A DNA stretch of 55,223 nt, from NCBI GenBank assembly GCA_014859615.1, contig JACUTX010000001.1, positions 1 to 55,223 on the forward strand, read 5' to 3'. The translations under genes were made by a program, and so were the position numbers. Below are positions 47,283 to 55,223 of this stretch, piece after piece. Position 1 is the first letter of the stretch, and each line of letters begins with the position of its first letter. Origin of the DNA: Desulfuromonadales bacterium. GTDB taxonomy: Bacteria > Desulfobacterota > Desulfuromonadia > Desulfuromonadales > UBA2294. The notes below the pieces were generated by a model. The model saw only the letters and a list, made by a program, of their open reading frames with translations, was not told the DNA's origin and did not search any database.

Positions 47283-49013
47283 ATGTCATACCTCGTTCTT
47301 GCCCGCAAATGGCGCCCCCAGACTCTGACGGACCTGATCGGCCAGGAACATATCAGCCGGACCCTCTCAAACGCCATCGCATCCGGGCGTGTTCATCACG
47401 CTTTTCTCTTTACCGGAGCCCGGGGGGTCGGTAAAACCTCTGCCGCGCGGATTCTGGCGAAAGCGCTTAATTGCGAACAGGGGCCATTAGCCGAGCCGTG
47501 CAACAACTGCCCGTCGTGTCAAGAGATCGTCGCCGGGCAGGGGGTCGATGTTTTCGAGATTGATGGTGCCTCCAATACCGGCGTCGACGATATCCGTGAT
47601 CTGCGGGATAATCTGCGCTATCTCCCTTCGCACTCCCGTTACAAAATTTTTATTATCGATGAAGTCCACATGCTTTCGATTAATGCCTTCAACGCCCTGC
47701 TGAAAACTCTCGAAGAACCGCCTGAACACGTTAAATTCATCTTCGCAACGACTGAACCGCACAAAATTCCGGTGACGATCCTGTCGCGTTGCCAGCGTCT
47801 CGATTTTCGCAAGATCGGGCTGAACAAAGTGGCACAGCGACTGCGCGTGATCGTCGATGCCGAAAAGATCGCGATCAGCGATCTGGCCCTCTCTCTGGTT
47901 GCCCGCCAGGGTGAGGGGAGCATGCGCGATGCTCTGTCAACGCTGGATCAGGTGATTGCGTTTTGCGGTGAAACCGCTTCGGATGAAGATGTTCAGTCGC
48001 TGCTCGGAATGGTCGATCGGCATCTGCTGTTTGAAATTATCGACGCTCTGTTGCGCAGGGATGGACGACGCGTTCTCGAAGGTTTGCAGCGGGTCGATGA
48101 TCTCGGGCACTCCTATCGACAGTTTTGCCGCGAATTGATCAGTCTGTTTCGCACTCTGGTGCTGTTCAAGGTGATCGATAATCCGGCCGATCTGGTCGAT
48201 GTTACAGCCGATGAACTGCGTGCGGCGCAAACTCTCTCCGAACTGGTCAGTCTCGAAGATTTGCAGCGGATGCTGACCCTTTTAATTCGCACCGAGACGG
48301 AGATTCCTGGTGCTGTCTTTCCGCGGCTGACGGTTGAGATGGCTCTGATTCGCCTGACCAGTCTGCCGCCCGGTCAGGATGTAGCGACTCTGGTTCAGAA
48401 ATTAGAAGGATTGCAGCGCCAGCTTGGAGCAGGTGACGGGACAAGCCCTCTGACCCCTCCACCGGTTCGGCGACCGGTACCGGTACAGACCCCGAAACCG
48501 AAACAGGAAGCGGAACCGGAGCAGCGACCACCGTTGCCGCCGGAATCAGAAGAGCCTCTGGTAAAAAAGCGTGAAGCTCCGGTTGTCGCGATCCCGCTCG
48601 ATCGAGACTGGCCGGGGCTGGTTGACTACGTGCGGGGGCGGCGTCGACCTCGCATCGCCTCGATTCTTGAGCAGGCGAGATTGCTCTCCTTCGATTTGCC
48701 GCAGTTACGTATCGGCCTGCCGAAGGGATCCTTTGCCTTCGGACAGTTGGAAGATAAAGAGACGATTGAGAATCTGACGCTGTTGGCCGAAGCCTATTTC
48801 GAGCAGACGGTTATAGTGAAGGTGGTCGGTCTCGACACAGTCGATTCAAAGGAAGCGCCACGATCACTGGCCGAGGAGCGGCAGACCAAACAGAGCGATC
48901 GTCAGAATCGTCTGCGCGATGATGCTCTGGAGCATCCGGTCGTGAAATCGGCGCTGGAAGTCTTTGAGGGGACGGTAGAAGAGGTTCGACCGATAGATAA
49001 AGGGTACGTGTAA
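47283..49013 (+). CDS. dnaX: DNA polymerase III tau/gamma subunit
   Basis: The 576-aa clamp loader subunit starts MSYLVLARKWRPQTLTDLIG. Walker A is in FTGARGVGKTSAARILAKAL; the four zinc cysteines follow in CEQGPLAEPCNNCPSC. Walker B is IFIIDEVHMLSINAFNALLK and the sensor motif is TTEPHKIPVTILSRCQRLDF. A Pro/Glu/Lys-rich linker (about 385-430) leads to the tau-specific C-terminus. An A-AAA-AAG slippery heptamer in the linker at 48563-48569 is followed by a -1-frame stop, predicting a 430-residue gamma form. It heads the dnaX-ybaB-recR group. Confidence 0.96.
   Translation: MSYLVLARKWRPQTLTDLIGQEHISRTLSNAIASGRVHHAFLFTGARGVGKTSAARILAKALNCEQGPLAEPCNNCPSCQEIVAGQGVDVFEIDGASNTGVDDIRDLRDNLRYLPSHSRYKIFIIDEVHMLSINAFNALLKTLEEPPEHVKFIFATTEPHKIPVTILSRCQRLDFRKIGLNKVAQRLRVIVDAEKIAISDLALSLVARQGEGSMRDALSTLDQVIAFCGETASDEDVQSLLGMVDRHLLFEIIDALLRRDGRRVLEGLQRVDDLGHSYRQFCRELISLFRTLVLFKVIDNPADLVDVTADELRAAQTLSELVSLEDLQRMLTLLIRTETEIPGAVFPRLTVEMALIRLTSLPPGQDVATLVQKLEGLQRQLGAGDGTSPLTPPPVRRPVPVQTPKPKQEAEPEQRPPLPPESEEPLVKKREAPVVAIPLDRDWPGLVDYVRGRRRPRIASILEQARLLSFDLPQLRIGLPKGSFAFGQLEDKETIENLTLLAEAYFEQTVIVKVVGLDTVDSKEAPRSLAEERQTKQSDRQNRLRDDALEHPVVKSALEVFEGTVEEVRPIDKGYV
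48563..48619 (+). promoter_or_regulatory. Programmed -1 ribosomal frameshift site in dnaX
   Basis: The heptamer A-AAA-AAG (48563-48569) is in the zero-frame phase GTA AAA AAG. After a -1 slip the reading is AAA AAA GCG TGA, with stop at 48572-48574. Five bases after the heptamer a stem can form: AGCTCCGG (48575-48582) with CCGGGGCT (48612-48619), one G-U pair. The E. coli dnaX site has the same heptamer, the same phase and an immediately following TGA. No strong upstream Shine-Dalgarno-like stimulator is evident. Confidence 0.75.
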
Positions 49014-49067
49014 TGATTTCGAACGCATTTTATAGCGAATAAAAAATTCAACGCGAGGGAGACAGAT

Positions 49068-49382
49068 ATGGCAAAGGGACTCGGCAATATTATGAAGCAG
49101 GCCCAGATGATGCAAAAAAAGATGGGCCAGATGCAGCAGGAGATGGAAGCACAGCAGGTCGAGGCAACCGCCGGTGGGGGTATGGTTACGGCCGTGGTCA
49201 ATGGTCGTCAGAAGCTGCTCTCCTTAACCATCGACCCGCAGGTTGTCGATGCTGACGATGTTGAAATGTTGCAGGATCTGATCTCTGCCGCAGTGAATGA
49301 GGCGATTAACAAGAGTCAGGCGATGATGCAGGCGGAAATGGGTAAGCTGACCGGAGGGATGAATATCCCCGGACTGTTTTAA
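49068..49382 (+). CDS. ybaB: YbaB/EbfC-family nucleoid-associated protein
   Basis: This 104-aa protein begins MAKGLGNIMKQAQMMQKKMG, continues with a Met/Gln-rich helix, then the conserved VEATAGGGMVTAVVNGRQKL and LSLTIDPQVVDADDVEMLQD core. It ends GKLTGGMNIPGLF, the family hallmark. It is a DNA-binding, tweezer-shaped dimer, conventionally encoded between dnaX and recR as here. A good GAGGGAG ribosome-binding site lies at 49056-49062. Confidence 0.96.
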   Translation: MAKGLGNIMKQAQMMQKKMGQMQQEMEAQQVEATAGGGMVTAVVNGRQKLLSLTIDPQVVDADDVEMLQDLISAAVNEAINKSQAMMQAEMGKLTGGMNIPGLF

Positions 49383-49525
49383 AATGAAGTGTTGAAAATA
49401 GTTGCCTTCCGGTTAACTTTTTATTATGATCTCCAAACCCCTTATTTTTTCATGGGAATTAAAAAATTCAGCCAGCATAAAATAGTGAAACGCTGGTTTA
49501 TTGAAAGAAAAAAAGGCGCGGATTT

Positions 49526-50125
49526 ATGCTGGAGTCGATCCCTACTTTCTCTCGATTAGTCGCTGAGTTGTCCAAGTTCCCCGGCGTCGGGAAGAAGACT
49601 GCGGCACGGCTCGCTTTTTATCTTTTGCGCTGTCCGGATGATGAGGCGCTTTCACTGGCCGATGCGATTCGTGATCTGAAGGCTAAAATAAGATTTTGCA
49701 CGGTCTGCCATCACATCACGGAAATCGATCCGTGCAACCTCTGTTTGGATCCGGCGCGAGATGATCGAGTCATCTGTGTTGTTGAGGAACCTCAGGATCT
49801 GGTGTCGATTGAACGGAGCCGGTCATTTCGCGGCCGCTATCATGTTCTGCATGGTGCCCTCTCTCCTCTGGACGGGGTCGGTCCTGATCAGCTGCATATT
49901 GTCGACCTTCTGAAGCGCTTGCGCACGGGGGAGGTAGAAGAAGTGATCGTCGCGACCAATTTTACCGTGGAGGGGGAGGCGACTGCGCTCTACCTCGGGC
50001 GTCTGATTCAGCCGCTCGGCATCCGGGTCACGCGCCCGGCCCATGGCATCCCGATGGGGAGTGATCTGGAGTATGTCGATGAAGCGACTGTCAGTCGGGC
50101 TGTGCAAGGCCGGCGGGAGTTTTAG
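49526..50125 (+). CDS. recR: Recombination protein RecR
   Basis: The 199-aa protein has the N-terminal helix-hairpin-helix ELSKFPGVGKKTAARLAFYL. A four-Cys zinc finger follows (IRFCTVCHHITEIDPCNLCL), then a TOPRIM domain with VICVVEEPQDLVSIER and EVIVATNFTVEGEATALYLG. The C-terminal Walker B-like part GIRVTRPAHGIPMGSDLEYV is complete. It acts with RecO/RecF to load RecA at gaps. The 143-base gap after ybaB is AT-rich and may hold a separate promoter. Confidence 0.97.
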   Translation: MLESIPTFSRLVAELSKFPGVGKKTAARLAFYLLRCPDDEALSLADAIRDLKAKIRFCTVCHHITEIDPCNLCLDPARDDRVICVVEEPQDLVSIERSRSFRGRYHVLHGALSPLDGVGPDQLHIVDLLKRLRTGEVEEVIVATNFTVEGEATALYLGRLIQPLGIRVTRPAHGIPMGSDLEYVDEATVSRAVQGRREF

Positions 50126-50199
50126 AGTGATAAAGTGTCTGTTATATCTTTTTTGACCCTGGTTTCATTTGGACAAACACTGCAACGAAGGAGAAGAGC

Positions 50200-53100
50200 A
50201 TGTCTCGAAAAATGGTAAATATTGACGGCAACACCGCAGCGGCGCATGTAGCGCATGCAATTAATGAGGTGATTGCCATCTACCCGATTACACCGTCATC
50301 GGTGATGGGGGAGATCTCCGACGCCAAGAGCGCGGTCGGTGAGAAGAACATCTGGGGGACTGTCCCCAAGGTGGTTGAGATGCAGTCTGAAGGGGGTGCG
50401 GCCGGTGCGGTCCACGGAGCCTTGCAGACCGGCGCGATGACCACGACCTTCACGGCTTCTCAGGGTCTGCTCCTGATGATCCCGAATATGTTCAAGATTG
50501 CCGGCGAACTCACTTCGACGGTCTTTCATGTTGCCGCCCGCGCCATCGCTGCGCAAGCCCTCTCGATTTTTGGTGACCACTCCGACGTCATGTCAGCCCG
50601 TTCCACTGGCTGGGCGATGCTCTGCTCCAACAATGTTCAGGAGGTCATGGACTTTGCCCTGATCGCCCAGGCCTCAACTTTGGAGTCGCGTATCCCGTTC
50701 ATGCATTTTTTTGACGGTTTCCGGACCTCCTCCGAAGTGCAGAAGGTTGAAGAACTGACCATGGACGACATGCGAAGCATGATCAGCGACGAACTGGTTC
50801 GTGCGCATCGCGCCCGCGGTCTGTCGCCAGACCGTCCGGTCATGCGCGGTACTGCTCAAAACCCGGATGTCTACTTCCAGGGGCGTGAAACGGTCAACGC
50901 CTACTACGATAAGGTTCCCGGCATCGTGCAGGCGCAGATGGACAAGTTTGCCAAGCTGACCGGTCGCCAGTACAACCTGTTCGATTACGTCGGTGCCCCT
51001 GACGCTGACAAGGTCATCGTCATGATGGGTTCCGGCTGCGATACCGCACATGAGCTGGTTGAGCATCTCACTGCTCAGGGCGAAAAGGTCGGCCTGCTCA
51101 AGGTCCGCCTCTTCCTGCCGTTTTTAACCGCGGATTTTGTTAAAGCTCTGCCCAAGACGGTCAACAAGATCGCTGTCCTCGACCGGACCAAAGATCCCGG
51201 CTCCATGGGAGAGCCGATGTATCTCAATGTGCGTACCGCCATCGGTGAAGCGATGTCCGACGGCCTGTTTGAGTTCAAAGGGTACCCGACCATCGTCGGC
51301 GGCCGTTATGGCCTCGGGTCTTACGAGTTTACCCCGGCGATGGTCAAAGCGGTCTTCGACAATCTCGATGCCGCCAAACCGATGAACCATTACGTCGTCG
51401 GGATTAAGGATGATGTGACCGGTCGCAGCCTCGATTTCGACCCGTCCTACAAGGTGACAAGCAACGCCTATCAGGCGATGTTCTTCGGTCTCGGCTCTGA
51501 TGGGACCGTCGGCGCCAACAAGAACTCGATCAAGATTATAGGCGACACCACCGACAACAATGCTCAAGCTTACTTTGTGTACGATTCGAAGAAGGCCGGC
51601 AGCATGACGACGTCGCATTTGCGTTTTGGTAAAGATGTGATTCGTTCTCCGTATCTGATCGATTCGGCCGATTTTATCGCTTGTCACAACTTCTCTTTCC
51701 TCGCCCGCTACGATCTGCTGAACAAGGCAAAAAAAGGAGCAACCTTCCTGATCAACTCGCCATTCAGTGGTCAGGAAACATGGGATCATCTGCCGCAGGA
51801 GACCCAGCAGCAGTTGATCGACAAGAAGATGAAAATGTACGTGATCGACGGCATACATCTTGGGGAAAAGATCGGCCTCGGCTCGCGGATCAACGTCATC
51901 ATGCAGACCGCTTTTTTCAAAATCTCCAATATCATCGATTTTGCCCTGGCTGAAAAAGAGATCAAAGATGCCATCGTCAAGACCTACGGCAAGGCTGGCG
52001 AGAAGGTTGTCAAGATGAACTATGAGGCGGTCGATGCCGGCGCCAACAATATTGAAGAGTTTACGGTTCCGACGGCAGTAACCAGCAAGTTCAAGATCAG
52101 CTCCGTGGTTAATGCCGATTCGCCAGCTTTTATCAAGCAGACGACCGGCCCGATTATTGATGCTTTGGGCGAGCACCTGCCGATCTCGGCGATGCCGGCC
52201 GACGGCACCTTCCCGACGGGTACCGCCAAGTTCGAGAAGCGCAACATCGCGGTGAATATTCCGGTCTGGGACACAGAGCTCTGCATCCAGTGCGGGATCT
52301 GTTCATTTGTCTGTCCGCACGCTACTATTCGTTTGAAGATTGTTGAAGAAGCAGATCTCAAGGGCGCTCCGGCCACTTTCAAATCGTGTGATGCCAAAGG
52401 GAAGGACGTGGCCGGAAAGAAATTTTCGTTGCAGGTCGCGCCCGAAGATTGCACCGGTTGCGGTGCCTGTGTGCACAACTGCCCGGCCAAGAGCAAGACC
52501 GAAGAGGGGCACAAGGCGATCAACATGACCTTCCAGGAGCCGCTGCGTGCGCAGGAGGTGATTAACTGGGATTTCTTCTTGTCGCTGCCTGATACTGACC
52601 CGGCGTTGATCAATCGCAACAGTCTCAAAGGGAGTCAGCTGTTGCCGCCGATGTTTGAATTCTCAGGTGCCTGCGCCGGGTGCGGTGAAACCCCGTTTGT
52701 GAAGCTCTGTTCACAGCTGTTCGGTGACCGGATGGTCGTCGCCAATGCGACTGGCTGTTCGTCGATCTACGGTGGTAACCTTCCGACCACGCCGTGGACG
52801 ACCCGCAAGGATGGTCTCGGTCCGGCCTGGAGCAACTCACTGTTTGAGGATAACGCGGAGTTCGGTTTCGGCTACCGCTTGACGATCGACAAGTTCAACG
52901 AGTATGCTCTGGAGCTGCTCGATAAGCTCGCTTCCTGCAGCTGTAAAGGGTGCAAGGAGAGTCTTGGTCTGATGGCTGAGATCAAGTCTGCCACGCAAAA
53001 TACGCAGGAAGAGATTGTACTGCAGCGTGGTCGCGTTGCCAAACTTAAGGCCTCCCTAGCCGAATGTCCGGATGCCGACAGCAAGAATCTTCTTTCGGTT

Positions 53101-53781
53101 GCCGATTATCTGGTCAAGAAGTCGGTCTGGATTCATGGTGGTGACGGCTGGGCTTACGATATCGGTTACGGCGGTCTTGATCATGTGCTCGCCTCTGGTG
53201 CAAATGTCAATGTATTGGTCCTTGATACGGAGGTCTACTCCAATACCGGCGGTCAAGCTTCCAAGGCGACTCCGCTCGGCGCCGTGGCACAGTTTGCTGC
53301 TGGCGGCAAGCGGATGCCGAAGAAAGATCTCGGCATGATCTGCATGACCTACGGCAATATTTATGTTGCCAAGGTTTCGATGGCGAACCCGGCCCAGGTG
53401 GTCAAGGCGATGATCGAGGCTGATTCTTACGACGGTCCGTCGATCATTATCGCTTACAGCCATTGCATCGCGCACGGCATCGACATGACAACAGCCGTCG
53501 ATGAAGGCAAGAAGGCGGTTGCCTGCGGTCACTGGCCACTGTTTCGCTTCGACCCCCGTCTCTCTGCGGAAGGGAAGAATCCGCTTCAGCTCGACAGCAA
53601 GGAGCCGACTATCTCCTTCGAAGAGTACGCCTACGGCGAGAACCGCTACCGGGTTCTGAAGAAGCTTCAGCCGGAGATGGCCGAGCGTTTGATGCAGGAG
53701 CAGAGCAAAGGTGTCGCATCGCGTTTTGACCTCTATCAGAAGTTGGCAGAAATGCAGGCAGATTGCGGTAAAAAGTCCTGA
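50200..53781 (+). CDS. por: Pyruvate:ferredoxin (flavodoxin) oxidoreductase, single chain
   Basis: The 1193-aa homodimer-type enzyme has fused domains. The pyrimidine-binding domain I begins NIDGNTAAAHVAHAINEVIA with IYPITPSSVMGE. Domain II holds VIVMMGSGCDTAHELVEHLT. The gamma-type domain has FFGLGSDGTVGANKNSIKII. Two 4Fe-4S clusters are in CIQCGICSFVCPHATIR and CTGCGACVHNCPAKSK. The thiamine diphosphate domain has CAGCGETPFVKLC, GDGWAYDIGYGGLDHVL and LDTEVYSNTGGQASKATPLG. It interconverts pyruvate and acetyl-CoA + CO2 with ferredoxin in the cytoplasm, a central anaerobic carbon reaction. AAGGAGAAG precedes the ATG; a strong hairpin follows. Confidence 0.97.
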   Translation: MSRKMVNIDGNTAAAHVAHAINEVIAIYPITPSSVMGEISDAKSAVGEKNIWGTVPKVVEMQSEGGAAGAVHGALQTGAMTTTFTASQGLLLMIPNMFKIAGELTSTVFHVAARAIAAQALSIFGDHSDVMSARSTGWAMLCSNNVQEVMDFALIAQASTLESRIPFMHFFDGFRTSSEVQKVEELTMDDMRSMISDELVRAHRARGLSPDRPVMRGTAQNPDVYFQGRETVNAYYDKVPGIVQAQMDKFAKLTGRQYNLFDYVGAPDADKVIVMMGSGCDTAHELVEHLTAQGEKVGLLKVRLFLPFLTADFVKALPKTVNKIAVLDRTKDPGSMGEPMYLNVRTAIGEAMSDGLFEFKGYPTIVGGRYGLGSYEFTPAMVKAVFDNLDAAKPMNHYVVGIKDDVTGRSLDFDPSYKVTSNAYQAMFFGLGSDGTVGANKNSIKIIGDTTDNNAQAYFVYDSKKAGSMTTSHLRFGKDVIRSPYLIDSADFIACHNFSFLARYDLLNKAKKGATFLINSPFSGQETWDHLPQETQQQLIDKKMKMYVIDGIHLGEKIGLGSRINVIMQTAFFKISNIIDFALAEKEIKDAIVKTYGKAGEKVVKMNYEAVDAGANNIEEFTVPTAVTSKFKISSVVNADSPAFIKQTTGPIIDALGEHLPISAMPADGTFPTGTAKFEKRNIAVNIPVWDTELCIQCGICSFVCPHATIRLKIVEEADLKGAPATFKSCDAKGKDVAGKKFSLQVAPEDCTGCGACVHNCPAKSKTEEGHKAINMTFQEPLRAQEVINWDFFLSLPDTDPALINRNSLKGSQLLPPMFEFSGACAGCGETPFVKLCSQLFGDRMVVANATGCSSIYGGNLPTTPWTTRKDGLGPAWSNSLFEDNAEFGFGYRLTIDKFNEYALELLDKLASCSCKGCKESLGLMAEIKSATQNTQEEIVLQRGRVAKLKASLAECPDADSKNLLSVADYLVKKSVWIHGGDGWAYDIGYGGLDHVLASGANVNVLVLDTEVYSNTGGQASKATPLGAVAQFAAGGKRMPKKDLGMICMTYGNIYVAKVSMANPAQVVKAMIEADSYDGPSIIIAYSHCIAHGIDMTTAVDEGKKAVACGHWPLFRFDPRLSAEGKNPLQLDSKEPTISFEEYAYGENRYRVLKKLQPEMAERLMQEQSKGVASRFDLYQKLAEMQADCGKKS

Positions 53782-53812
53782 TAACAGGGAACGATTAAGA
53801 ACCACAAACGAT

Positions 53813-53842
53813 AAAGGCCCCCGACAGAAGTCGGGGGCCTTT
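53813..53842 (+). terminator. Terminator hairpin after por
   Basis: AAAGGCCCCCGAC (53813-53825) pairs perfectly with GTCGGGGGCCTTT (53830-53842) around an AGAA loop. The terminal TTT belongs to the stem, so the T tail is short but the stem is very strong. Confidence 0.88.
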
Positions 53843-53881
53843 ACTGCTTTTGTGCGGTAGTGGATCGAAAAGTAAAAAGGC

Positions 53882-53910
53882 TTGATAGGACAAGATTTTG
53901 ATGTTATAAA
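53882..53910 (+). promoter_or_regulatory. Sigma-70-type promoter of mglBA
   Basis: TTGATA (53882-53887) and TATAAA (53905-53910) are separated by 17 bases and lie 36 bases upstream of the mglB ATG, just after the por terminator. Confidence 0.75.
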
Positions 53911-53945
53911 GTCACGGGTATGCAATATAAGCCAAGGAGCTACGT

Positions 53946-54440
53946 ATGGCAGCACAATCCTCAACTTTTGTCATGTACGACGAGGAACTTCGGAAAATCA
54001 ACCAGGTTTCTGAAAAACTTTTACGCGAGTCGAATTCCAAGGTCATATTTCTGGTTGACAAGAATGGCCAGTTGATCACTTCGGTCGGTGAAACCGCGCA
54101 TCTCGATACAACCAGTCTCGCCTCTTTGACTGCGGGGAATATTGCCGCAACCGGCGGCTTGGCAAAGCTGATCGGCGAGAAGGAGTTTTCCATCCTCTTT
54201 CATGAGGGGGAGAAGGATAATATCCACATCTCTATCGTCGGCGGTCGCGTCATTCTGGTCGTGATCTTTGATCAGCGCAGCTCTCTTGGCCTGGTTCGTC
54301 TGCGGGTCAAGAAGGCCAGTGATGATTACGGCCTGATTTTTGAGGAGCTGGCCAAGAAGTCGGAGCAGGAGGATCAGAGCGGTGCCCCGAGCGCCTTCGC
54401 TGAGATTACCGACGACGACATCGACAATCTCTTCAGCTGA
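53946..54440 (+). CDS. mglB: MglB-like roadblock/LC7 protein (GTPase-activating partner of MglA)
   Basis: The 164-aa protein is a roadblock/LC7 domain: KINQVSEKLLRESNSKVIFL, VDKNGQLITSVGETAHLDTT, SLASLTAGNIAATGGLAKLI, FSILFHEGEKDNIHISIVGG. An acidic C-terminal tail ends EITDDDIDNLF. In Myxococcus MglB is the GAP that sets cell polarity by acting on MglA; adjacency to mglA supports the same pairing here. AAGGAG (53934-53939) precedes the ATG. Confidence 0.92.
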   Translation: MAAQSSTFVMYDEELRKINQVSEKLLRESNSKVIFLVDKNGQLITSVGETAHLDTTSLASLTAGNIAATGGLAKLIGEKEFSILFHEGEKDNIHISIVGGRVILVVIFDQRSSLGLVRLRVKKASDDYGLIFEELAKKSEQEDQSGAPSAFAEITDDDIDNLFS

Positions 54441-54453
54441 AGGGTCACACTGC

Positions 54454-55050
54454 ATGTCTTTCATCAATTACGCCTCGCGCGAAATCAATTGCAAGATTGT
54501 TTATTATGGTCCCGGTCTCTGTGGCAAGACCACAAATCTTCAATTTATCTATCAGAAGACCTCTCCCGACGCCAAAGGGAAAATGATCTCCCTGGCGACC
54601 GAAACAGAGAGAACCCTCTTTTTCGATTTTCTGCCACTGGCTCTCGGCGAAATTCGAGGTTTTAAAACCCGCTTTCATCTTTATACGGTTCCGGGGCAGG
54701 TGTTTTACGACGCTTCCCGAAAATTAATTCTTAAAGGGGTCGATGGCGTTATCTTTGTCGCCGACTCTCAAGAAGAGCGTCTCGATGCCAATATTGAGAG
54801 CATGGAGAACCTTAAGCTCAATCTCGAAGAGCAAGGGTATGATCTCGATAAGCTTCCGTTTGTGATTCAGTACAATAAAAGTGATCTGCCGAATGTCTCA
54901 CCGCGTGCCGAGCTGACCAGTCTGTTGAATCCGAATAAAGTCCCTGAGTATGATGCTTGCGCTACGACGGGTGAAGGAGTTTTTGAAACACTGAAGGCGG
55001 TTGCCAAGTTGATCCTTATGGAACTCAAAAAAGGCGGGACCGGCGGATAA
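54454..55050 (+). CDS. mglA: MglA-family small Ras-like GTPase
   Basis: From ATG 54454 (AAGGGT just upstream) the protein has 198 residues. The P-loop is in IVYYGPGLCGKTTNLQFIYQ. The switch II region TVPGQVFYDASRKLILKG has the MglA-type Pro-Gly-Gln in place of the DxxGQ of Ras. The guanine-specificity motif is in QYNKSDLP, and ACATTGEGVFETLKA is the SAK-like G5. It is a polarity/motility switch in Myxococcus and is probably regulated by MglB, encoded 13 bases upstream. The frame extends upstream within mglB, but that part is not coding. Confidence 0.94.
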   Translation: MSFINYASREINCKIVYYGPGLCGKTTNLQFIYQKTSPDAKGKMISLATETERTLFFDFLPLALGEIRGFKTRFHLYTVPGQVFYDASRKLILKGVDGVIFVADSQEERLDANIESMENLKLNLEEQGYDLDKLPFVIQYNKSDLPNVSPRAELTSLLNPNKVPEYDACATTGEGVFETLKAVAKLILMELKKGGTGG

Positions 55051-55057
55051 TTTTATC

Positions 55058-55086
55058 TTGACTTTAGCCATCTGCACCGGTATAAA
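55058..55086 (+). promoter_or_regulatory. Promoter of tRNA-Asn
   Basis: TTGACT (55058-55063) and TATAAA (55081-55086) are separated by 17 bases, placing the start site a few bases before the mature tRNA at 55105. Confidence 0.8.
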
Positions 55087-55104
55087 ACTCGTCTAATCAT
55101 ACAT

Positions 55105-55180
55105 TCCCTGATAGCTCAGTTGGTAGAGCAGCGGACTGTTAATCCGCTTGTCGTTGGTTCGAGTCCAACTCGGGGAGCCA
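55105..55180 (+). tRNA. tRNA-Asn (anticodon GTT)
   Basis: 76 bases including an encoded CCA. The acceptor stem TCCCTGA (55105-55111) pairs with TCGGGGA (55170-55176) with one T-G pair. The D arm is GCTCAGTTGGTAGAGC; the anticodon arm GCGGA-CTGTTAA-TCCGC gives anticodon GTT; the T loop is TTCGAGT. Confidence 0.97.
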
Positions 55181-55186
55181 TAAATC

Positions 55187-55223
55187 AAAAGGGCCTGTAG
55201 CTTTTTAGCTGTAGGCCCTTTTT
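55187..55223 (+). terminator. Rho-independent terminator after tRNA-Asn
   Basis: AAAAGGGCCT (55187-55196) pairs with AGGCCCTTTT (55213-55222). Inner AGCT/AGCT pairing extends the stem, and the sequence ends in a T run at the window edge. Confidence 0.92.

Overview
The window looks like a chromosomal segment of a Gram-negative anaerobe of the Desulfuromonadia type (Geobacter / Desulfuromonas / Pelobacter relatives). The evidence is a single-chain pyruvate:ferredoxin oxidoreductase, a mglB-mglA pair, many lipoproteins, a CIRCE-controlled hrcA-grpE-dnaK-dnaJ operon, and the gene orders hemW-hrcA-grpE-dnaK-dnaJ and tRNA-Ser/SRP RNA/dnaX/ybaB/recR/por/mglB/mglA, which I associate with that group. 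The assignment is inference from gene content; no 16S rRNA is present. Nearly all genes are on the + strand. The exceptions are the truncated nitrilase-family gene at the left edge, a 58-aa zinc-ribbon-like gene and the ketopantoate reductase gene.

Layout. 1-723: C-N hydrolase, cut by the window edge. 967-8710: one tightly overlapping operon for a multisubunit Mrp-type cation/proton antiporter. It has the gene order of the mbhA-H module of archaeal membrane hydrogenases (E, F, G, DUF4040 subunit, MbhE-like, B, C, D), followed by two further antiporter-like subunits and two tiny membrane proteins. 8909-12396: four lipoproteins (LPP20, LpoB-like, COG3014-like, LPP20-like). 12464-15900: an MFS transporter, and an APC permease fused to an EIIA-type domain and an RCK_C domain. 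16014-16637: a small zinc-ribbon gene and a poorly coding AT-rich stretch. 16638-22821: hemW and the heat-shock operon behind a clear sigma-70 promoter plus CIRCE. 22860-25587: a periplasmic LpoA-like binding protein and a lipoprotein. 25597-30128: panE (-), then carD, ispD, ispF and glnS.

30301-41179 is a complete chemosensory cluster: pseudo-receiver-CheR-TPR, a single-domain response regulator, CheW, two tandem chemoreceptors, CheA-REC and CheB. It lies between glnS and cysS. The two receptors are identical in DNA for about 1.85 kb. They differ essentially in a 48-residue core of a C-terminal cytoplasmic sensor domain, and that domain is itself a copy of the N-terminal extracytoplasmic sensor. 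This is the most unusual structure in the window: an apparent system for varying one sensor while everything else is held constant.

41285-46857: cysS, an EamA transporter, an iron-sulfur flavoprotein-like reductase and uvrB. 46918-50125: tRNA-Ser(GGA), SRP RNA, dnaX (with a convincing programmed -1 frameshift site that would make a 430-residue gamma subunit), ybaB and recR. 50200-53781: por. 53946-55050: mglB-mglA. 55105-55180: tRNA-Asn(GTT) with its own promoter and terminator.
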